From positions 310,001 through 374,000 of the forward strand of contig NZ_RKLT01000004.1 in assembly GCF_019599505.1 (NCBI RefSeq): 64,000 bases of DNA, read 5' to 3'. Below are positions 16,500 through 25,611 of the stretch, in pieces. Made by a program: the position numbers and the translations under genes. Under the pieces are notes generated by a model, which had not been told where the DNA came from, did no database searches, and saw only the letters and a program-made list of their open reading frames with translations. The stretch's first letter is position 1; the number at the start of each line of letters is the position of its first letter. The stretch is from Haloarcula nitratireducens. GTDB lineage: Archaea > Halobacteriota > Halobacteria > Halobacteriales > Haloarculaceae.

Positions 16500-17300
16500 C
16501 TACGCGACGGCCACGCCGACGACGTCGGGGAGGCCGAGCGAGCGCTGTCGCCACCCGCCGCGGCCGTCGGCGGTGGCGTCGTCGGCGGTGTCGACGAGGA
16601 AGGTGCCGTCCTCGGTGACGGCGTAGGTGTCCTCGCCGTAGGTCACGTCGACGACGCGTTCGCGGGCCGGGAGATCACAGGGCCGCCACTCGCCGCCTTC
16701 GAGGACGAAGAGCTCCGTGTCGTCGGCCGCGTGAGTTCGCTCGCCGTCGCTGGCGACGACGCTATGCTCGCCCGAACGGACCTCGGTCCACTCCGCGCCC
16801 GTTCGCTCGTAGAGGCCGTCCGCCGTCGCCGCGTAGCCCGGTGCCACGTCGGTCACGTCGTAGAGGCCGAGGCGCTCGCAGTCGGGGAGCGCGTAGACGC
16901 CGTCTTCGGCGGCCAACAGGTTCCCGCCGATGGCGCGCACGCCTTCGACCGCGTCCAGCTCTCGCCACGCGCCGTCGGCGTAGCGAGCGACCCGCCCGCC
17001 GCCGGCGGCCAGCAGGCCGTCGACGTCGTAGCCGACCGCCGTCGCCGGGCCGAACCCCGTTTCGGCGAACCCGTCGTCCGTCGCGACCAGCACCGACTCG
17101 TCGGTGGCGACCGCTATCTCGCCGTTCGCCCCGGCGACGTCTCGGGCCGAACACCGTTTTTCGAGGCTGAAGCGACCGATCTGCCCGCCAGCGGTTTCGA
17201 CGCGCGTGACGCCCAGTCCCGACGCGACGTAGGCGTGGGTCTCCGGGCGCGTCTCGCCGTACATCCGCTTCTCGGAGAGGGAGATGTCGTCGTCGCTCAC
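16500..17300 (-). CDS. Beta-propeller-like protein (HVO_0234-type)
   Basis: A 266-residue acidic protein made of repeated short beta-strand units such as GEIAVATDESVLVATDDG, GLLAAGGGRVARYADGAW and GNLLAAEDGVYALPD, which suggests a small beta propeller. It resembles the haloarchaeal family annotated HVO_0234-type; that match is from memory. No catalytic motif is seen. The start is taken as a GTG at 17300 (MSDDDISLSEKRMYGETRPE), only 1 nt after the hemL stop, so the gene is translationally coupled to hemL. A longer reading frame starting inside hemL is unlikely. Function unknown. Confidence 0.75.
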   Translation of the reverse strand: MSDDDISLSEKRMYGETRPETHAYVASGLGVTRVETAGGQIGRFSLEKRCSARDVAGANGEIAVATDESVLVATDDGFAETGFGPATAVGYDVDGLLAAGGGRVARYADGAWRELDAVEGVRAIGGNLLAAEDGVYALPDCERLGLYDVTDVAPGYAATADGLYERTGAEWTEVRSGEHSVVASDGERTHAADDTELFVLEGGEWRPCDLPARERVVDVTYGEDTYAVTEDGTFLVDTADDATADGRGGWRQRSLGLPDVVGVAVA

Positions 17301-17301
17301 T

Positions 17302-18639
17302 TCATATCGCCTCTTTGTACGCTTCGAGGGCGTCCTCGATGTCTTCCCCGGTGTGGGCGTCACAGACGAACTGGGACTCGAACTGGTTCGCCGTCAGGAA
17401 CACGCCCTGGTCTTTCATCTCGGGCCAGAAGAGGCGCTCCCAGCGTTCGGTCTCGGCCCGCTTGATGTCACCGGCGTTCTTCGGACAGTGCTCGTAACGG
17501 GGGCAGTCCTCCCGCTGTTGGCAGCCGGCCTCGCAGTGTCCCTCGAAGGAATCCGGCGCGTTCCGCGTGAAGACGACCTTGAACATCGAGTCCGTGCCGA
17601 CGACGGTGTACTCGGGGGCCTGGTCTTCGAGGATGTCCTGCAGGCCCAAGCGCAACTGCTCGCCGAGGCCGTTGACGTGGTCGTACACGTCGTTTTCGGC
17701 CGCGTAGCGCAGCGTTTCGAGGCCGGCGGCCATCGTCACCGGGTGGCCCGAGAACGTCCCGGACTGGAAGACGTCTCCGGCGGGCGTGAACTGCTCGATT
17801 ATCTCGCTCTTCCCGCCGATCGCGCCGACGGGGAACCCGCCGCCGACGATCTTCCCGAAGGTGGTGAGGTCGGGGTCGATATCGAACTTCCCCTGTGCGC
17901 ACTGGAGGCCGCCGACGCGGAAGCCGGTGATGACCTCGTCGAAGACGAGGAGCGAGCCGTGCTCGTCACAGAGGTTCCGAAGCGTCTCGTGGTACCCCTC
18001 GACGGGGTGGACGATGCCGTAGTTGCCGAGGATGGGTTCGGTGAGGACGGCGGCGATGTCGTCGCCGTGCTTGGCGAACACGGTGTGTGCGGCTTCCTCG
18101 TCGTTGAACGGTACCGTCAGCGTGTGTTCGGCGAAGCGCTCGGGGATGCCGGGGCTGGAGGGGTGAGTGTCGTCACCCTCGCCCTCGACCAGCGTGGACT
18201 CCTGTGCGCCGTGGTAGCCGCCCTGCATGACGACGATCTTGTCCCGGCCCGTGTACCCGCGCGCCAGCCGGACCGCGGAGACGGTGGCCTCGGTGCCGCT
18301 GTTGACGAAGCGGACCATCTCGACGCTCGGGACGTGTCGCGCGACGAACTCCGCCAGTTCGACCTCGACTTCGGTGGGCGCGCCGTACATCGGCCCCTCC
18401 GAAGCGCGTCGCTGGACCGCCGACTGGACCTGTTCGGGCATGTCGTGGCCCAACAGCAGCGGACCGTAGCCCATCACGAAGTCGAGGTAGCGGTTACCGT
18501 CGGCGTCGACGACGTGGCCGCCGTCGCCCTTCTGGACGAAGAAGGGGTACGGACGGATGGCACGCACTGAGGAGTTGACGCCGCCGGGCATCACCGAGAG
18601 CGCCCGGTCGTAGAGCGCTCGCGACTGCTCGTGGTTCAT
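17302..18639 (-). CDS. hemL: Glutamate-1-semialdehyde 2,1-aminomutase
   Basis: A 445-residue PLP enzyme that turns glutamate 1-semialdehyde into 5-aminolevulinate, the committed C5-pathway step for heme, siroheme and cobamide. Visible are [20 protein letters not shown] at the start, the [20 protein letters not shown] block, [14 protein letters not shown] and the PLP-lysine region [20 protein letters not shown]. The C-terminal part has a Cys cluster ([17 protein letters not shown]) near residues 355-375 that is an insertion typical of some haloarchaeal forms. HemB, the next enzyme, is encoded at 26.9 kb. The adjacent nitrite reductase needs siroheme made from this pathway. Confidence 0.96.
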   Translation of the reverse strand: MNHEQSRALYDRALSVMPGGVNSSVRAIRPYPFFVQKGDGGHVVDADGNRYLDFVMGYGPLLLGHDMPEQVQSAVQRRASEGPMYGAPTEVEVELAEFVARHVPSVEMVRFVNSGTEATVSAVRLARGYTGRDKIVVMQGGYHGAQESTLVEGEGDDTHPSSPGIPERFAEHTLTVPFNDEEAAHTVFAKHGDDIAAVLTEPILGNYGIVHPVEGYHETLRNLCDEHGSLLVFDEVITGFRVGGLQCAQGKFDIDPDLTTFGKIVGGGFPVGAIGGKSEIIEQFTPAGDVFQSGTFSGHPVTMAAGLETLRYAAENDVYDHVNGLGEQLRLGLQDILEDQAPEYTVVGTDSMFKVVFTRNAPDSFEGHCEAGCQQREDCPRYEHCPKNAGDIKRAETERWERLFWPEMKDQGVFLTANQFESQFVCDAHTGEDIEDALEAYKEAI

Positions 18640-18960
18640 AGCGCGGCTTTCGAACGCGGTCTGAAAGTACCTGACGGGTCAGACGTTCCGCCCGACGAGC
18701 GCGTCGATGTCCTCGTTCGCGACGCGGTGGACGTTCGTCCGATGGAGCGCCTATATCTGGCGTTCGTTCAATCCGGGAGACGAGAGGAAGCAATAAAAAC
18801 AGCCGCTGGACGTTCGTCCTAGATTCGCATCTTATTGTAGATATATTCAACAGGCAGTCTTTTAGTACTCAGAATGAACAATATATCTGTGAATAGGAGG
18901 ACGTTCGAACATCAGATTGCGGTAAAAGTAATCGATCTATAATACTAGAGGATCCTAACG
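18640..18960. promoter_or_regulatory. Divergent hemL / nitrite reductase regulatory region
   Basis: A 321-bp AT-rich gap without a supported gene. It carries three copies of a GGACGTTCG-type motif: GGACGTTCGTCC at 18729-18740 and again at 18808-18819, and GGACGTTCGAAC at 18899-18910. TATA-like stretches GGTAAAAGTAATC (about 18921-18933) and TCTATAATAC (18936-18945) precede the reductase ATG at 18961. The third motif lies just upstream of these, the position expected for an archaeal activator or repressor site. The same motif type occurs at the amt promoter. Confidence 0.55.
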
Positions 18961-20727
18961 ATGGTACACAAGAAAGAGGACGTCAAAGGCGAACTGTACG
19001 GTGACGAGGTCAGGGAGAAGCTAGAGGAGTTCGCGGAACGCGGCTGGGAGTCGATTCCCGAGGAGGAGCGTTCGGAGTGGTTCACCCGCTTCAAGTTCTG
19101 GGGCGTGTTCCACCACCGCGGCGGGCAGGAGTCGTACTTCATGATGCGCCTGACCAACTGCGGCGGGGTTTTGGCACCGGAACAGCTCCGCACGATCGGC
19201 GAGGTCGCCCGCGACTACGCGAAGGGTCCGGCCGAGAACCCCGAGTTCGGCAACGGCTGGATCGACCTCACGACGCGTCAGTCCGTCCAACTGCACTGGT
19301 TGAAACTCGAAGACGTCCCCGAGATCTGGGAGAAACTCGAAGCCGTCGGCGTCTCCTCTCGCTCCGCGGGCGGGGACACGATGCGAAACATCTCGGGCTG
19401 TCCGGTCGCCGGGAAGGCCGAGGAGTACGTCGAGTCCCGCCCGATCTTAGACGAGATTCAGGAGACGATCCGCGGGGACGACGACCTCTCGAACATGCCC
19501 CGGAAGTTCAACATCTCGGTGTCGGGCTGTCGGCAGGGGTGTGCACAGGACGCCATCAACGACGTCGGGCTGGAACCGGCCCACAAGTTCGTCGACGGGG
19601 AGGACGTCGAGGGGTTCAACGTCCGCGTGGGCGGCGGCCTCGGCGGCCGCGAACCGCGCGAGGCGCGCCCGCTCGACCTGTTCGTTCGACCGGAACACGC
19701 CGTCGAGACGGTGCGCGCGTTCGTGGAGCTCTACCACAACGAGGGGAACCGACAGAACCGCTCGAAGAACCGCGCCCGCTTCTTCGTCGACGAGCGCGGC
19801 ACCGACGCCATCCGCGAGGAACTGGACGAGCGACTCGACTTCGAGCTCGAGTCCGCCGGGACGGACTTCCGCGGCGAGTACAGCTACAACGCCGGGAAAT
19901 CCGCACAGCAGGGCGCTCACGACCACGTCGGCGTCTACGACCAGGCGGACGGCGAGAACTACGTCGGCCTCTCGGTACCCGTCGGGCGTCTCCCCGCCGA
20001 GGAGGCGATCGAACTCGCGGACCTGGCGGACGAGTACGGCTCCGGCGAAGTGCGACTGACCCGCCGGCAGAACCCGCTTCTCATGGACGTGCCCGACGAG
20101 CGACTCGACGACCTGCTCGCGGAACCGCTCCTGGCGAAGCACAAGCCCGAACCGAACCCGTTCGTGCAGGGCGCGATGGCCTGTACCGGGACGGAGTTCT
20201 GCTCGCTCGCGCTGACGGAGACGAAAGCGCGGATGGCCCGGACGCTCCGCTGGCTGGGCGAGAACGTCGACGTCCCCGACGACGTCGACCGGATCAAGAT
20301 GCACTTCTCCGGGTGTACGGCCGACTGCGGGCAGGCGATGACCGCCGACATCGGTCTCCAGGGGATGCGCGCCCGCAAGGGCGGCGAGATGGTCGAGGCG
20401 ATGGACGTCGGCGTCGGCGGCGGGATGGGCGAGGACCCCGCGTTCATCGACTGGGTCCGCCAGCGCGTGCCCGCAGACGAGGTGCCGGGGATGCTCGCCA
20501 ACCTCCTCGAAGCCTACGCCGCGCTCCGAGAGGACGGCCAGACCTTCCGCGAGTGGGTCGACGCGACGGGCCACGAGACCATCGTCGAACTCGCGGAACC
20601 CGAGGAGGTCGAGGGGTACGAGGACCCCTGCCTCGCCGACGGCAAGCAGTCCTGGTACCCCTTCGACGACGGCGAGAGCCCGGCCCCGACGGACGCGGAA
20701 GGGGTATCGCTGTCGGCCGACGACTGA
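18961..20727 (+). CDS. nasD: Ferredoxin-dependent assimilatory nitrite (or sulfite) reductase
   Basis: A 588-residue siroheme/4Fe-4S reductase with the internal duplication of the family. The cluster/siroheme ligands are ACTGTEFCSL near residue 408 and SGCTADCGQ near 452 (Cx5C then Cx3C). The ferredoxin-like half repeats carry MRLTNCGGVLAPEQLR, WIDLTTRQSVQLHW and NISGCPVAGKAEEYV. It reduces nitrite to ammonium (or sulfite to sulfide) with electrons from ferredoxin, which is encoded at 57.3 kb. Nearby glnK and amt favour nitrite and the haloarchaeal name nasD; nitrate reductase is not in the window. A sulfite role cannot be excluded by sequence reading alone. Confidence 0.88.
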   Translation: MVHKKEDVKGELYGDEVREKLEEFAERGWESIPEEERSEWFTRFKFWGVFHHRGGQESYFMMRLTNCGGVLAPEQLRTIGEVARDYAKGPAENPEFGNGWIDLTTRQSVQLHWLKLEDVPEIWEKLEAVGVSSRSAGGDTMRNISGCPVAGKAEEYVESRPILDEIQETIRGDDDLSNMPRKFNISVSGCRQGCAQDAINDVGLEPAHKFVDGEDVEGFNVRVGGGLGGREPREARPLDLFVRPEHAVETVRAFVELYHNEGNRQNRSKNRARFFVDERGTDAIREELDERLDFELESAGTDFRGEYSYNAGKSAQQGAHDHVGVYDQADGENYVGLSVPVGRLPAEEAIELADLADEYGSGEVRLTRRQNPLLMDVPDERLDDLLAEPLLAKHKPEPNPFVQGAMACTGTEFCSLALTETKARMARTLRWLGENVDVPDDVDRIKMHFSGCTADCGQAMTADIGLQGMRARKGGEMVEAMDVGVGGGMGEDPAFIDWVRQRVPADEVPGMLANLLEAYAALREDGQTFREWVDATGHETIVELAEPEEVEGYEDPCLADGKQSWYPFDDGESPAPTDAEGVSLSADD

Positions 20728-20760
20728 TACTGCTCGTGCCGGTTCTCTCGGGCCACTTTT

Positions 20761-20780
20761 TCTCGGTTCCTTCACCGAGA
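20761..20780 (+). terminator. Possible terminator hairpin after nitrite reductase
   Basis: TCTCGGT at 20761-20767 and ACCGAGA at 20774-20780 form a perfect 7-bp stem with a 6-nt loop, directly after a T-run (CACTTTTTCTCGG). Archaeal termination mainly needs T-rich tracts, so the T-run is the stronger part of the signal. Confidence 0.4.
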
Positions 20781-20855
20781 CTTATCAAGTAGAAATTCTA
20801 AACACTCCCTCTATTGGTGACTGTGCGGGTCGAACAGGCCGGTGTGCTGCCCGAG

Positions 20856-20864
20856 ATATTTTAT
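20856..20864 (+). promoter_or_regulatory. TATA box of the amphi-Trp gene
   Basis: ATATTTTAT lies 24-32 nt before the ATG at 20888 in an otherwise GC-rich stretch, preceded by a purine-rich CCGAG. This is the position expected for a leaderless haloarchaeal transcript, so the gene has its own promoter. Confidence 0.6.
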
Positions 20865-20887
20865 CGACAGCCCGTCGTAAGTCCGGT

Positions 20888-21187
20888 ATGGAAAACGACG
20901 AGGAATCAGCGGTCGAGGCGGAATCGGCAGACGACGAGACGGAACGTGAAGGAGAGCGGGTGCTGAGTCGGGCAGACGGGGCGTCGATACTACGTGAAGT
21001 CGCCGAGGGCGTCGAGGACGGGACGATCGACATCGAAGGGGAGGACGGCTTCACGGTGCCGGTTCCAGACCGCTTCGAACTGGAAGTCGAGTACGAGGTC
21101 ACCGACGACGAGGCCGAGTTCGAGGTCGAACTCGAGTGGCCGCTGGAAGACGGCGAAGCGGTGTCGGCTGACGAAGAACGCGATTGA
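20888..21187 (+). CDS. Amphi-Trp domain protein
   Basis: A 99-residue acidic protein. The N-terminal 30 residues are Glu/Asp rich. The rest is the amphi-Trp-type pattern: a helix LSRADGASILREVAEGVEDG, then IDIEGEDGFTVPVPD and alternating strands FELEVEYEVTDDEAEFEVEL ending in the characteristic EW. The family is widespread in haloarchaea and of unknown function. It is separated from the nitrite reductase by 160 bp with its own TATA box, so membership in a nitrogen regulon is uncertain. Convergent with the Lrp regulator. Confidence 0.82.
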   Translation: MENDEESAVEAESADDETEREGERVLSRADGASILREVAEGVEDGTIDIEGEDGFTVPVPDRFELEVEYEVTDDEAEFEVELEWPLEDGEAVSADEERD

Positions 21188-21425
21188 CAGCTTCTGTTTC
21201 ACCGAGACGATATTTCGACGGATCGCGTCTCCCAGCCGTCGCTCGCGTTTCGGAGTAGCCTCGGCGCGCGTCGGTCGCCACCGTGTTTGCGGGCAGCGGC
21301 CACTACGGGCACCCAACTATCGAGAAACGCCGTTTGCCGCCTTTCGCACTTCGAGCCGGTGATCCGACGAGATAGCGGACCGATCGACGAAACGACGCAA
21401 CCGGGAAGCGAATCGCGAAACCCGC

Positions 21426-21884
21426 TCACTCGTCGGGCGCTTCGACCGGGAACTGCTCGTGTTCGCGGACGGTGTTCAGCACGACCGACGTCGCGGCCGA
21501 CCGCACGTCGGGGTCGGTGAGCAGGTCCTTGATGCGGGCGTTCATCTCGCCGGTGTCGCGGAACTTCCCGACGGCGACGACGTCGTGACTGCCCGTCACC
21601 TCGTAGACGGCGACCATGTTCGACTGGTCGCGCAACCGTTCGGTCACGCTCTCGAGACCGCTGCCCTCTACCGAGAGCTGGAAGACGGCGGTGACGTCGT
21701 AGCCCAGCGCCGCGTAGTCGATGCGGGCGGTGTACTCCTCGATGACGCCCGTCTCGGCCAGTTGGTCCATCCGGCGCGAGACGGTCGTCGCGGCGACGCC
21801 GGTTTCGGCGGCGACGTCGCGGGCGCTGGCCCGGCCGTCGCGCAACAGCGCGTTCACGACTCGCCTGTCGATGTCGTCGACCAT
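21426..21884 (-). CDS. Lrp/AsnC-family transcriptional regulator
   Basis: A 152-residue regulator. Residues 1-50 are the winged helix-turn-helix (DDIDRRVVNALLRDGRASAR, then TGVAATTVSRRMDQLAETGV). The rest is an RAM/AsnC ligand domain with VAVYEVTGSHDVVAVGKFRD and MNARIKDLLTDPDVRSAATS. Lrp proteins sense amino acids or related metabolites and act as octamers on DNA. The start used is the ATG at 21884, 10 nt after the glnK stop; an upstream ATG would overlap glnK. Being last in an amt-glnK-lrp operon suggests nitrogen control, as in several haloarchaea. Target sites might be the GGACGTTC motifs, which is inference. Confidence 0.9.
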   Translation of the reverse strand: MVDDIDRRVVNALLRDGRASARDVAAETGVAATTVSRRMDQLAETGVIEEYTARIDYAALGYDVTAVFQLSVEGSGLESVTERLRDQSNMVAVYEVTGSHDVVAVGKFRDTGEMNARIKDLLTDPDVRSAATSVVLNTVREHEQFPVEAPDE

Positions 21885-21894
21885 CGCCGGCCGC

Positions 21895-22251
21895 TCAGAC
21901 GGCCTCTGGTCCACGCTTGCCCGTCCGGACCTGGTAGGCGTCGTCGACCGGCAGGACGAAGATCTTCCCGTCGCCCTTCTCGCCGGTGTGGGCCGCGTCC
22001 GCGATGGCTTCGACGACGTCCTCGGCGGGGATGTCCGCGACGACGGTCTCTATCTTGACCTTCTGGTGGAGGTCGACGACGTACTCCTCGCCGCGCCATT
22101 GGCCCTTCTTCGCGGGCTGTGAACCGCGGCCGGAGACGTTCGTCACCGTCAGCGAGGGCGCGCCGACCTCCGCGAGCCCCTGTTTGACGTCGCCGAGCTT
22201 GTCCGGTCGAACCATCGCCACGATCATCTTGATCTCTCCTTCGTCAGTCAT
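21895..22251 (-). CDS. glnK: PII signal protein GlnK
   Basis: A 118-residue PII protein. It binds ATP/ADP and 2-oxoglutarate and blocks the Amt channel when nitrogen is ample. The T-loop is present with its Tyr at about residue 57 ([17 protein letters not shown]). The B-loop [14 protein letters not shown] and C-loop VRTGKRG are intact, and [11 protein letters not shown] leads to the T-loop. The ATG at 22251 overlaps the amt stop by 8 nt, the classical amt-glnK coupling. An N-terminal extension from an upstream start inside amt is unlikely. Haloarchaeal GlnK proteins are known to affect glutamine synthetase as well. Confidence 0.97.
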   Translation of the reverse strand: MTDEGEIKMIVAMVRPDKLGDVKQGLAEVGAPSLTVTNVSGRGSQPAKKGQWRGEEYVVDLHQKVKIETVVADIPAEDVVEAIADAAHTGEKGDGKIFVLPVDDAYQVRTGKRGPEAV

Positions 22252-23542
22252 CCTTGGAACCTCCGTCTGCACGCACACTTTCACTCACCATACCACCGTC
22301 GGCGACGACGCTGTCGCCGGAGCCGAACTCGGGGTAGGTCTCGACGCCGTGTTCGCTGACGTCGAGGCCCTCCTGCTCGTGTTCGGGCGTCACGCGGGCC
22401 TGTCCGACCGCCTTGAGGACGGCCCAGATCGCGCCGGTCGCGAGGACGGTCCACGCCGCGATGACGGCGACGCCGATAGCCTGTGCGACGAACGCGTTGA
22501 GGACCGAATCGACGACGCCGGGAGCGGCGACGAACGGGTACAGCAGCGTGCCCAGCACGCCCGCGCTCCCGTGGACCGGGAAGACCGCGCAGACGTCGTC
22601 TATCTTGAGGCGCTTCTCGACGAAGCCGAACACGAGCGGGAGCTGGACGCCCGCGAGCCCGCCGACGACGAACGCGCCCCACCACGACGTGGTGTGGGGA
22701 ATCGCGGTGATGCCGACCAGTCCGGCCAGCAGGCCGTTGGCGACGTAGAGCGTGTCGACTTTCCCGGTGCGGACCCACGCCATGAGTCCGGCACCCATCG
22801 CACCGCAGGCCATCGCGAGCGTAGTCGTCATCGCGACGCGACCCAGCTGGTCGCCGAGGAACGCGCCGTCGCCGCCGATGATGGCCGAGGTGCCGACGTT
22901 GAAGCCGTACCAGCCGAACGCGAGGAGGAGCGTTCCCAGCACGGCGAAGGTCAGCGAGTGGCCGGGGATGACGTTGACGCTGCCGTCCTCGTTGTACCGG
23001 CCCATGCGCGGGCCGAGGACGTACGCCGCCGTCAGCCCGGCGATGCCGCCCATGCCGTGGACGATCATGCCGCCGGCGAAGTCGGTGAAGGCCGCGCCGC
23101 CGAAGCTGATGTACGCGCCGGCCCACGTGATGCCCGTGACGACGGGGTAGATGACCGCCGCCAGCAGGAACGTGTAGGTGATGTACGCCCGGAGCTTCGC
23201 GCGACCGGCCACCGCCCCGGAGACGATGGTGGCGGCCGTCATCGCGAAGACGGCACCGTAGAGCCAGTCGATCCAGCCCGTGCCGCTGGTCGACGCGGCG
23301 GAGGCGAACCCACTCCCACCGACCAACGACGAGACGCCGGCACCGATGAGGAAGAACACCGTCACGCCGACGGACCACGTCAGCAGGTTCTTCGTGAGTT
23401 GGTTCGCGACGTTCTTCGAGCGCACCTGCCCGGCTTCGAGCATGGCGAAGCCGGCGTGCATGAAGAAGATGAGGAACGATACGACCAGTATCCACGTATA
23501 GTTGAGCGCGTCCGCGGTGACTTGGAGTGGTGCGAGTACCAT
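22244..23542 (-). CDS. amt: Ammonium transporter
   Basis: A 432-residue Amt/MEP/Rh channel with eleven predicted membrane segments. It shows [19 protein letters not shown] near residue 26, the [20 protein letters not shown] block with a pore His, and the second pore-region His in [18 protein letters not shown]. It moves ammonium or ammonia across the cell membrane and is regulated by GlnK from the next gene. The C-terminal tail (about 60 residues, [20 protein letters not shown]) carries the regulatory segment known in the family. It starts at the ATG at 23542 below an AT-rich 333-bp upstream region. Confidence 0.97.
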   Translation of the reverse strand: MVLAPLQVTADALNYTWILVVSFLIFFMHAGFAMLEAGQVRSKNVANQLTKNLLTWSVGVTVFFLIGAGVSSLVGGSGFASAASTSGTGWIDWLYGAVFAMTAATIVSGAVAGRAKLRAYITYTFLLAAVIYPVVTGITWAGAYISFGGAAFTDFAGGMIVHGMGGIAGLTAAYVLGPRMGRYNEDGSVNVIPGHSLTFAVLGTLLLAFGWYGFNVGTSAIIGGDGAFLGDQLGRVAMTTTLAMACGAMGAGLMAWVRTGKVDTLYVANGLLAGLVGITAIPHTTSWWGAFVVGGLAGVQLPLVFGFVEKRLKIDDVCAVFPVHGSAGVLGTLLYPFVAAPGVVDSVLNAFVAQAIGVAVIAAWTVLATGAIWAVLKAVGQARVTPEHEQEGLDVSEHGVETYPEFGSGDSVVADGGMVSESVRADGGSKDD

Positions 23543-23875
23543 GATTCGTATTGGTTTTCCTTATGATTGCGTTTGAACGTCCAACTTTATCTCGATTCGC
23601 GCCAACTTCGTCAACTCGTTCACGGAGAAACATCTGGTAACACCACTACATAAGGATTGGCTTTACGAAAGTAGATATTAGAGGGGATAGGGTAGACGAC
23701 CGTCCAGATTATAGTAGAGTATTATGGATATAAGGTTGTTCTCCGTCAAGAAAATACGCACATGTCCGCTAGGATTTTGGACGAACGTCGACCGCGGATT
23801 CGGTCGAAACGGGCGAAAACGGGGTATTTCGCTTGCGCGCGCCCCCCGTGGCGGAGAACCGCCATCGGTCTGCGC
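23543..23875. promoter_or_regulatory. amt upstream region
   Basis: A 333-bp gap without a supported gene, AT-rich in its first 230 bp. Read on the minus strand it has a TATA-like GATAAAG (23585-23591) with GGACGTTCAAAC directly downstream (23571-23582), about 30-40 nt before the amt ATG. A second, reverse-oriented match, CGACGTTCGTCC, lies at 23779-23790. Both resemble the motif upstream of the nitrite reductase. Near the right end TGGCGG/CCGCCA (23849-23864) forms a hairpin just after the stop of the DUF7519-like gene and may be its terminator. Confidence 0.5.
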
Positions 23876-24358
23876 TCACCGACGAAGCGCAGCCGTCAGC
23901 GCGACGCCGGCCAGGACGAGGCTCGCCAGCGCGAGCGGCGACAGCGCCGGCACGTCGACGCGAAAGAGCAGCGTCGTCAGCGCCGCGGCCCCGCCGACCA
24001 GCGCCGTCGTCCCGGCGACGTGACCCAGTTCGACGGATCTGCCGGGTGCCGTTCCGAGGTCCTCGCGGAGGTCGACCGCGGCGTGCCCGAACGTCCACGC
24101 CAGCACCGTCCCGGCCCCCGCGACCAGTACCGTCGCCGTCGTCGCGCCCTGTAACGCGGCGATCACCACTTCGAGGAACAGCGCGCCCCCGGCGAGATCG
24201 ATCAGCCTGCCCGAGCGGAGGGTCCCCCCGCCGACCAGCAACAGCACCCCGACCACGCCGGCGACGGTCGAGAACAGCCCGAGACCGGCGGCGAACAGCG
24301 CCGTGAGCGCGGCGAGGACGCTCGCACCGCCACAGACGAGTCCCGTGCGCGCCGTCAT
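23876..24358 (-). CDS. DUF7519-like integral membrane protein
   Basis: A 160-residue protein with four or five hydrophobic segments (GLVCGGASVLAALTALFAAG, VAGVVGVLLLVGG, FLEVVIAALQGATTATVLVA, HVAGTTALVGGAAALTTLLF, PLALASLVLAGVALTAAL). It is last in a DUF4129-DUF7269-DUF58 operon and its ATG overlaps the DUF58 stop in ATGA. The family name is from memory of this gene order in haloarchaea. No catalytic residues are apparent; a membrane scaffold in the same system is the simplest reading. Confidence 0.7.
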   Translation of the reverse strand: MTARTGLVCGGASVLAALTALFAAGLGLFSTVAGVVGVLLLVGGGTLRSGRLIDLAGGALFLEVVIAALQGATTATVLVAGAGTVLAWTFGHAAVDLREDLGTAPGRSVELGHVAGTTALVGGAAALTTLLFRVDVPALSPLALASLVLAGVALTAALRR

Positions 24359-25611
24359 CGGCGGCTCCTCCACGCCCGGGCGGTCAACTGCTGGAGCGAC
24401 TCGTCCGCCCCCCAGTCGTGGACGTCCACGCCGACGGCCCGGAGCCCCCGCAGTCGGTCACGCCGTTCCAATCGGGCCAGTCGGCGGCCGCCGGTGTCGG
24501 TCGCGGTCGGGTCCGGACTGACGACCGTCACCGGATGGTCCCGGGCGGCGAGTCGGCGGACGACCGCCGCGCTGTCGTCGTCGCACAGCGGCGAGACGAA
24601 CACCACGTTGACGCCGCTCGGTAACTGCGCCAGCAGGCGGTCGACGTCCGGGGTTTCGGTGACAGGCGAGACGGCGAACGCGCGGTCGGTCCGCAACCGC
24701 TCGCGCGCCCGCCGCCGGTGTGCCCTGCTCGTATCGGGGTCGAGCCACGCCCAGTGGGGCGAGTACGCCGCGACGCCGACCGCGTGGCCGTCCTCGGGGA
24801 GGCCCTCGACGAGCGCCACCGCGGCCGTGACACCGCGCTCGACGGCCGTCTGTGCGTCCGGCCGCGGGGCGAGCGCGGCTCCCTCTCGAGCGTCCACGAC
24901 GACCACGACCCGCGCGGACTGCTCGCGGCGGAACTCGACGGTCGTGAGGTCGCCCGTGCGGGCGTAGCGGTTCCAGTCCACCCGGGAGAGCGGGTCGTTC
25001 GGGCGGTGTTCTCGCAGCGCGTAGAAGGACAGCCCCTCGCCGCCCTCGTCGATCGGGACCTGTCCGGGGCGGTGTTTCGACTGCGGCACCAGCGGGAGCA
25101 GCGCCGACCCGGCCGGCCGGTCCCACGTCACCGCGTCCGGTTCGGCCTCGACGCGCGCCCGGCGGGCAACGACGCCGACGACGTCCCTGACGACCACCGT
25201 CGCCGGGTCGAAGACGCAGCGCCCGCTCCCGCTGGCGATCTCGTAGGTCATCGTCGCCTGTGCGCCCGGCCGGAGCGTCGTCCCCAGCGACGCCGACCCG
25301 TCGACCACCCGGACCGAATCCGGGACGCCGTCGGCGATCCGCAGGTCGGGAATCGTCCGCCGGCCGTCGTTGCGGACGGTCAGTTCGACGGTCACCGGTT
25401 CGCCGACGCCGGGGTCGGCGGGGGTGAGAGAACGGGAGAGGGCGACGCCGGCCGCCGGCGGGACGGCGACCCGGTCGTACGCGCTCAGCGCGACGCCGAC
25501 GCCGCCGAGCAGCACCAGCGACGGGACCTGTGCTACGAGCCCGACCGCGACGGCGACCAGCGCCGCCCCGCCGAGGCCGAACCAGCGGCCGGTTCGGTGG
25601 ACCTCGGTCAT
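24355..25611 (-). CDS. DUF58 domain membrane protein
   Basis: A 418-residue protein with two membrane segments near the N terminus (WFGLGGAALVAVAVGLVAQ and PSLVLLGGVGVALSAYD). A beta-sandwich region follows (EPVTVELTVRNDGRRTIPDL). The DUF58 signature is the stretch GLSFYALREHRPNDPLSRVD with WNRYARTGDL. After it comes a vWA-like domain whose metal motif DxSxS is changed (VVVVVDAREGAAL), so the metal site is probably lost. DUF58 proteins usually sit in operons with a MoxR AAA+ ATPase and act in maturation or assembly; no MoxR is found here. Start set at 25611, overlapping the previous stop in ATGA. Confidence 0.85.
   Translation of the reverse strand: MTEVHRTGRWFGLGGAALVAVAVGLVAQVPSLVLLGGVGVALSAYDRVAVPPAAGVALSRSLTPADPGVGEPVTVELTVRNDGRRTIPDLRIADGVPDSVRVVDGSASLGTTLRPGAQATMTYEIASGSGRCVFDPATVVVRDVVGVVARRARVEAEPDAVTWDRPAGSALLPLVPQSKHRPGQVPIDEGGEGLSFYALREHRPNDPLSRVDWNRYARTGDLTTVEFRREQSARVVVVVDAREGAALAPRPDAQTAVERGVTAAVALVEGLPEDGHAVGVAAYSPHWAWLDPDTSRAHRRRARERLRTDRAFAVSPVTETPDVDRLLAQLPSGVNVVFVSPLCDDDSAAVVRRLAARDHPVTVVSPDPTATDTGGRRLARLERRDRLRGLRAVGVDVHDWGADESLQQLTARAWRSRR

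Noticed and set aside
18961..20727. Assignment as sulfite reductase
   Set aside because: The siroheme/4Fe-4S motifs fit both nitrite and sulfite reductases. The glnK-amt-Lrp context and shared promoter motif favour nitrite, so sulfite is retained only as an alternative.
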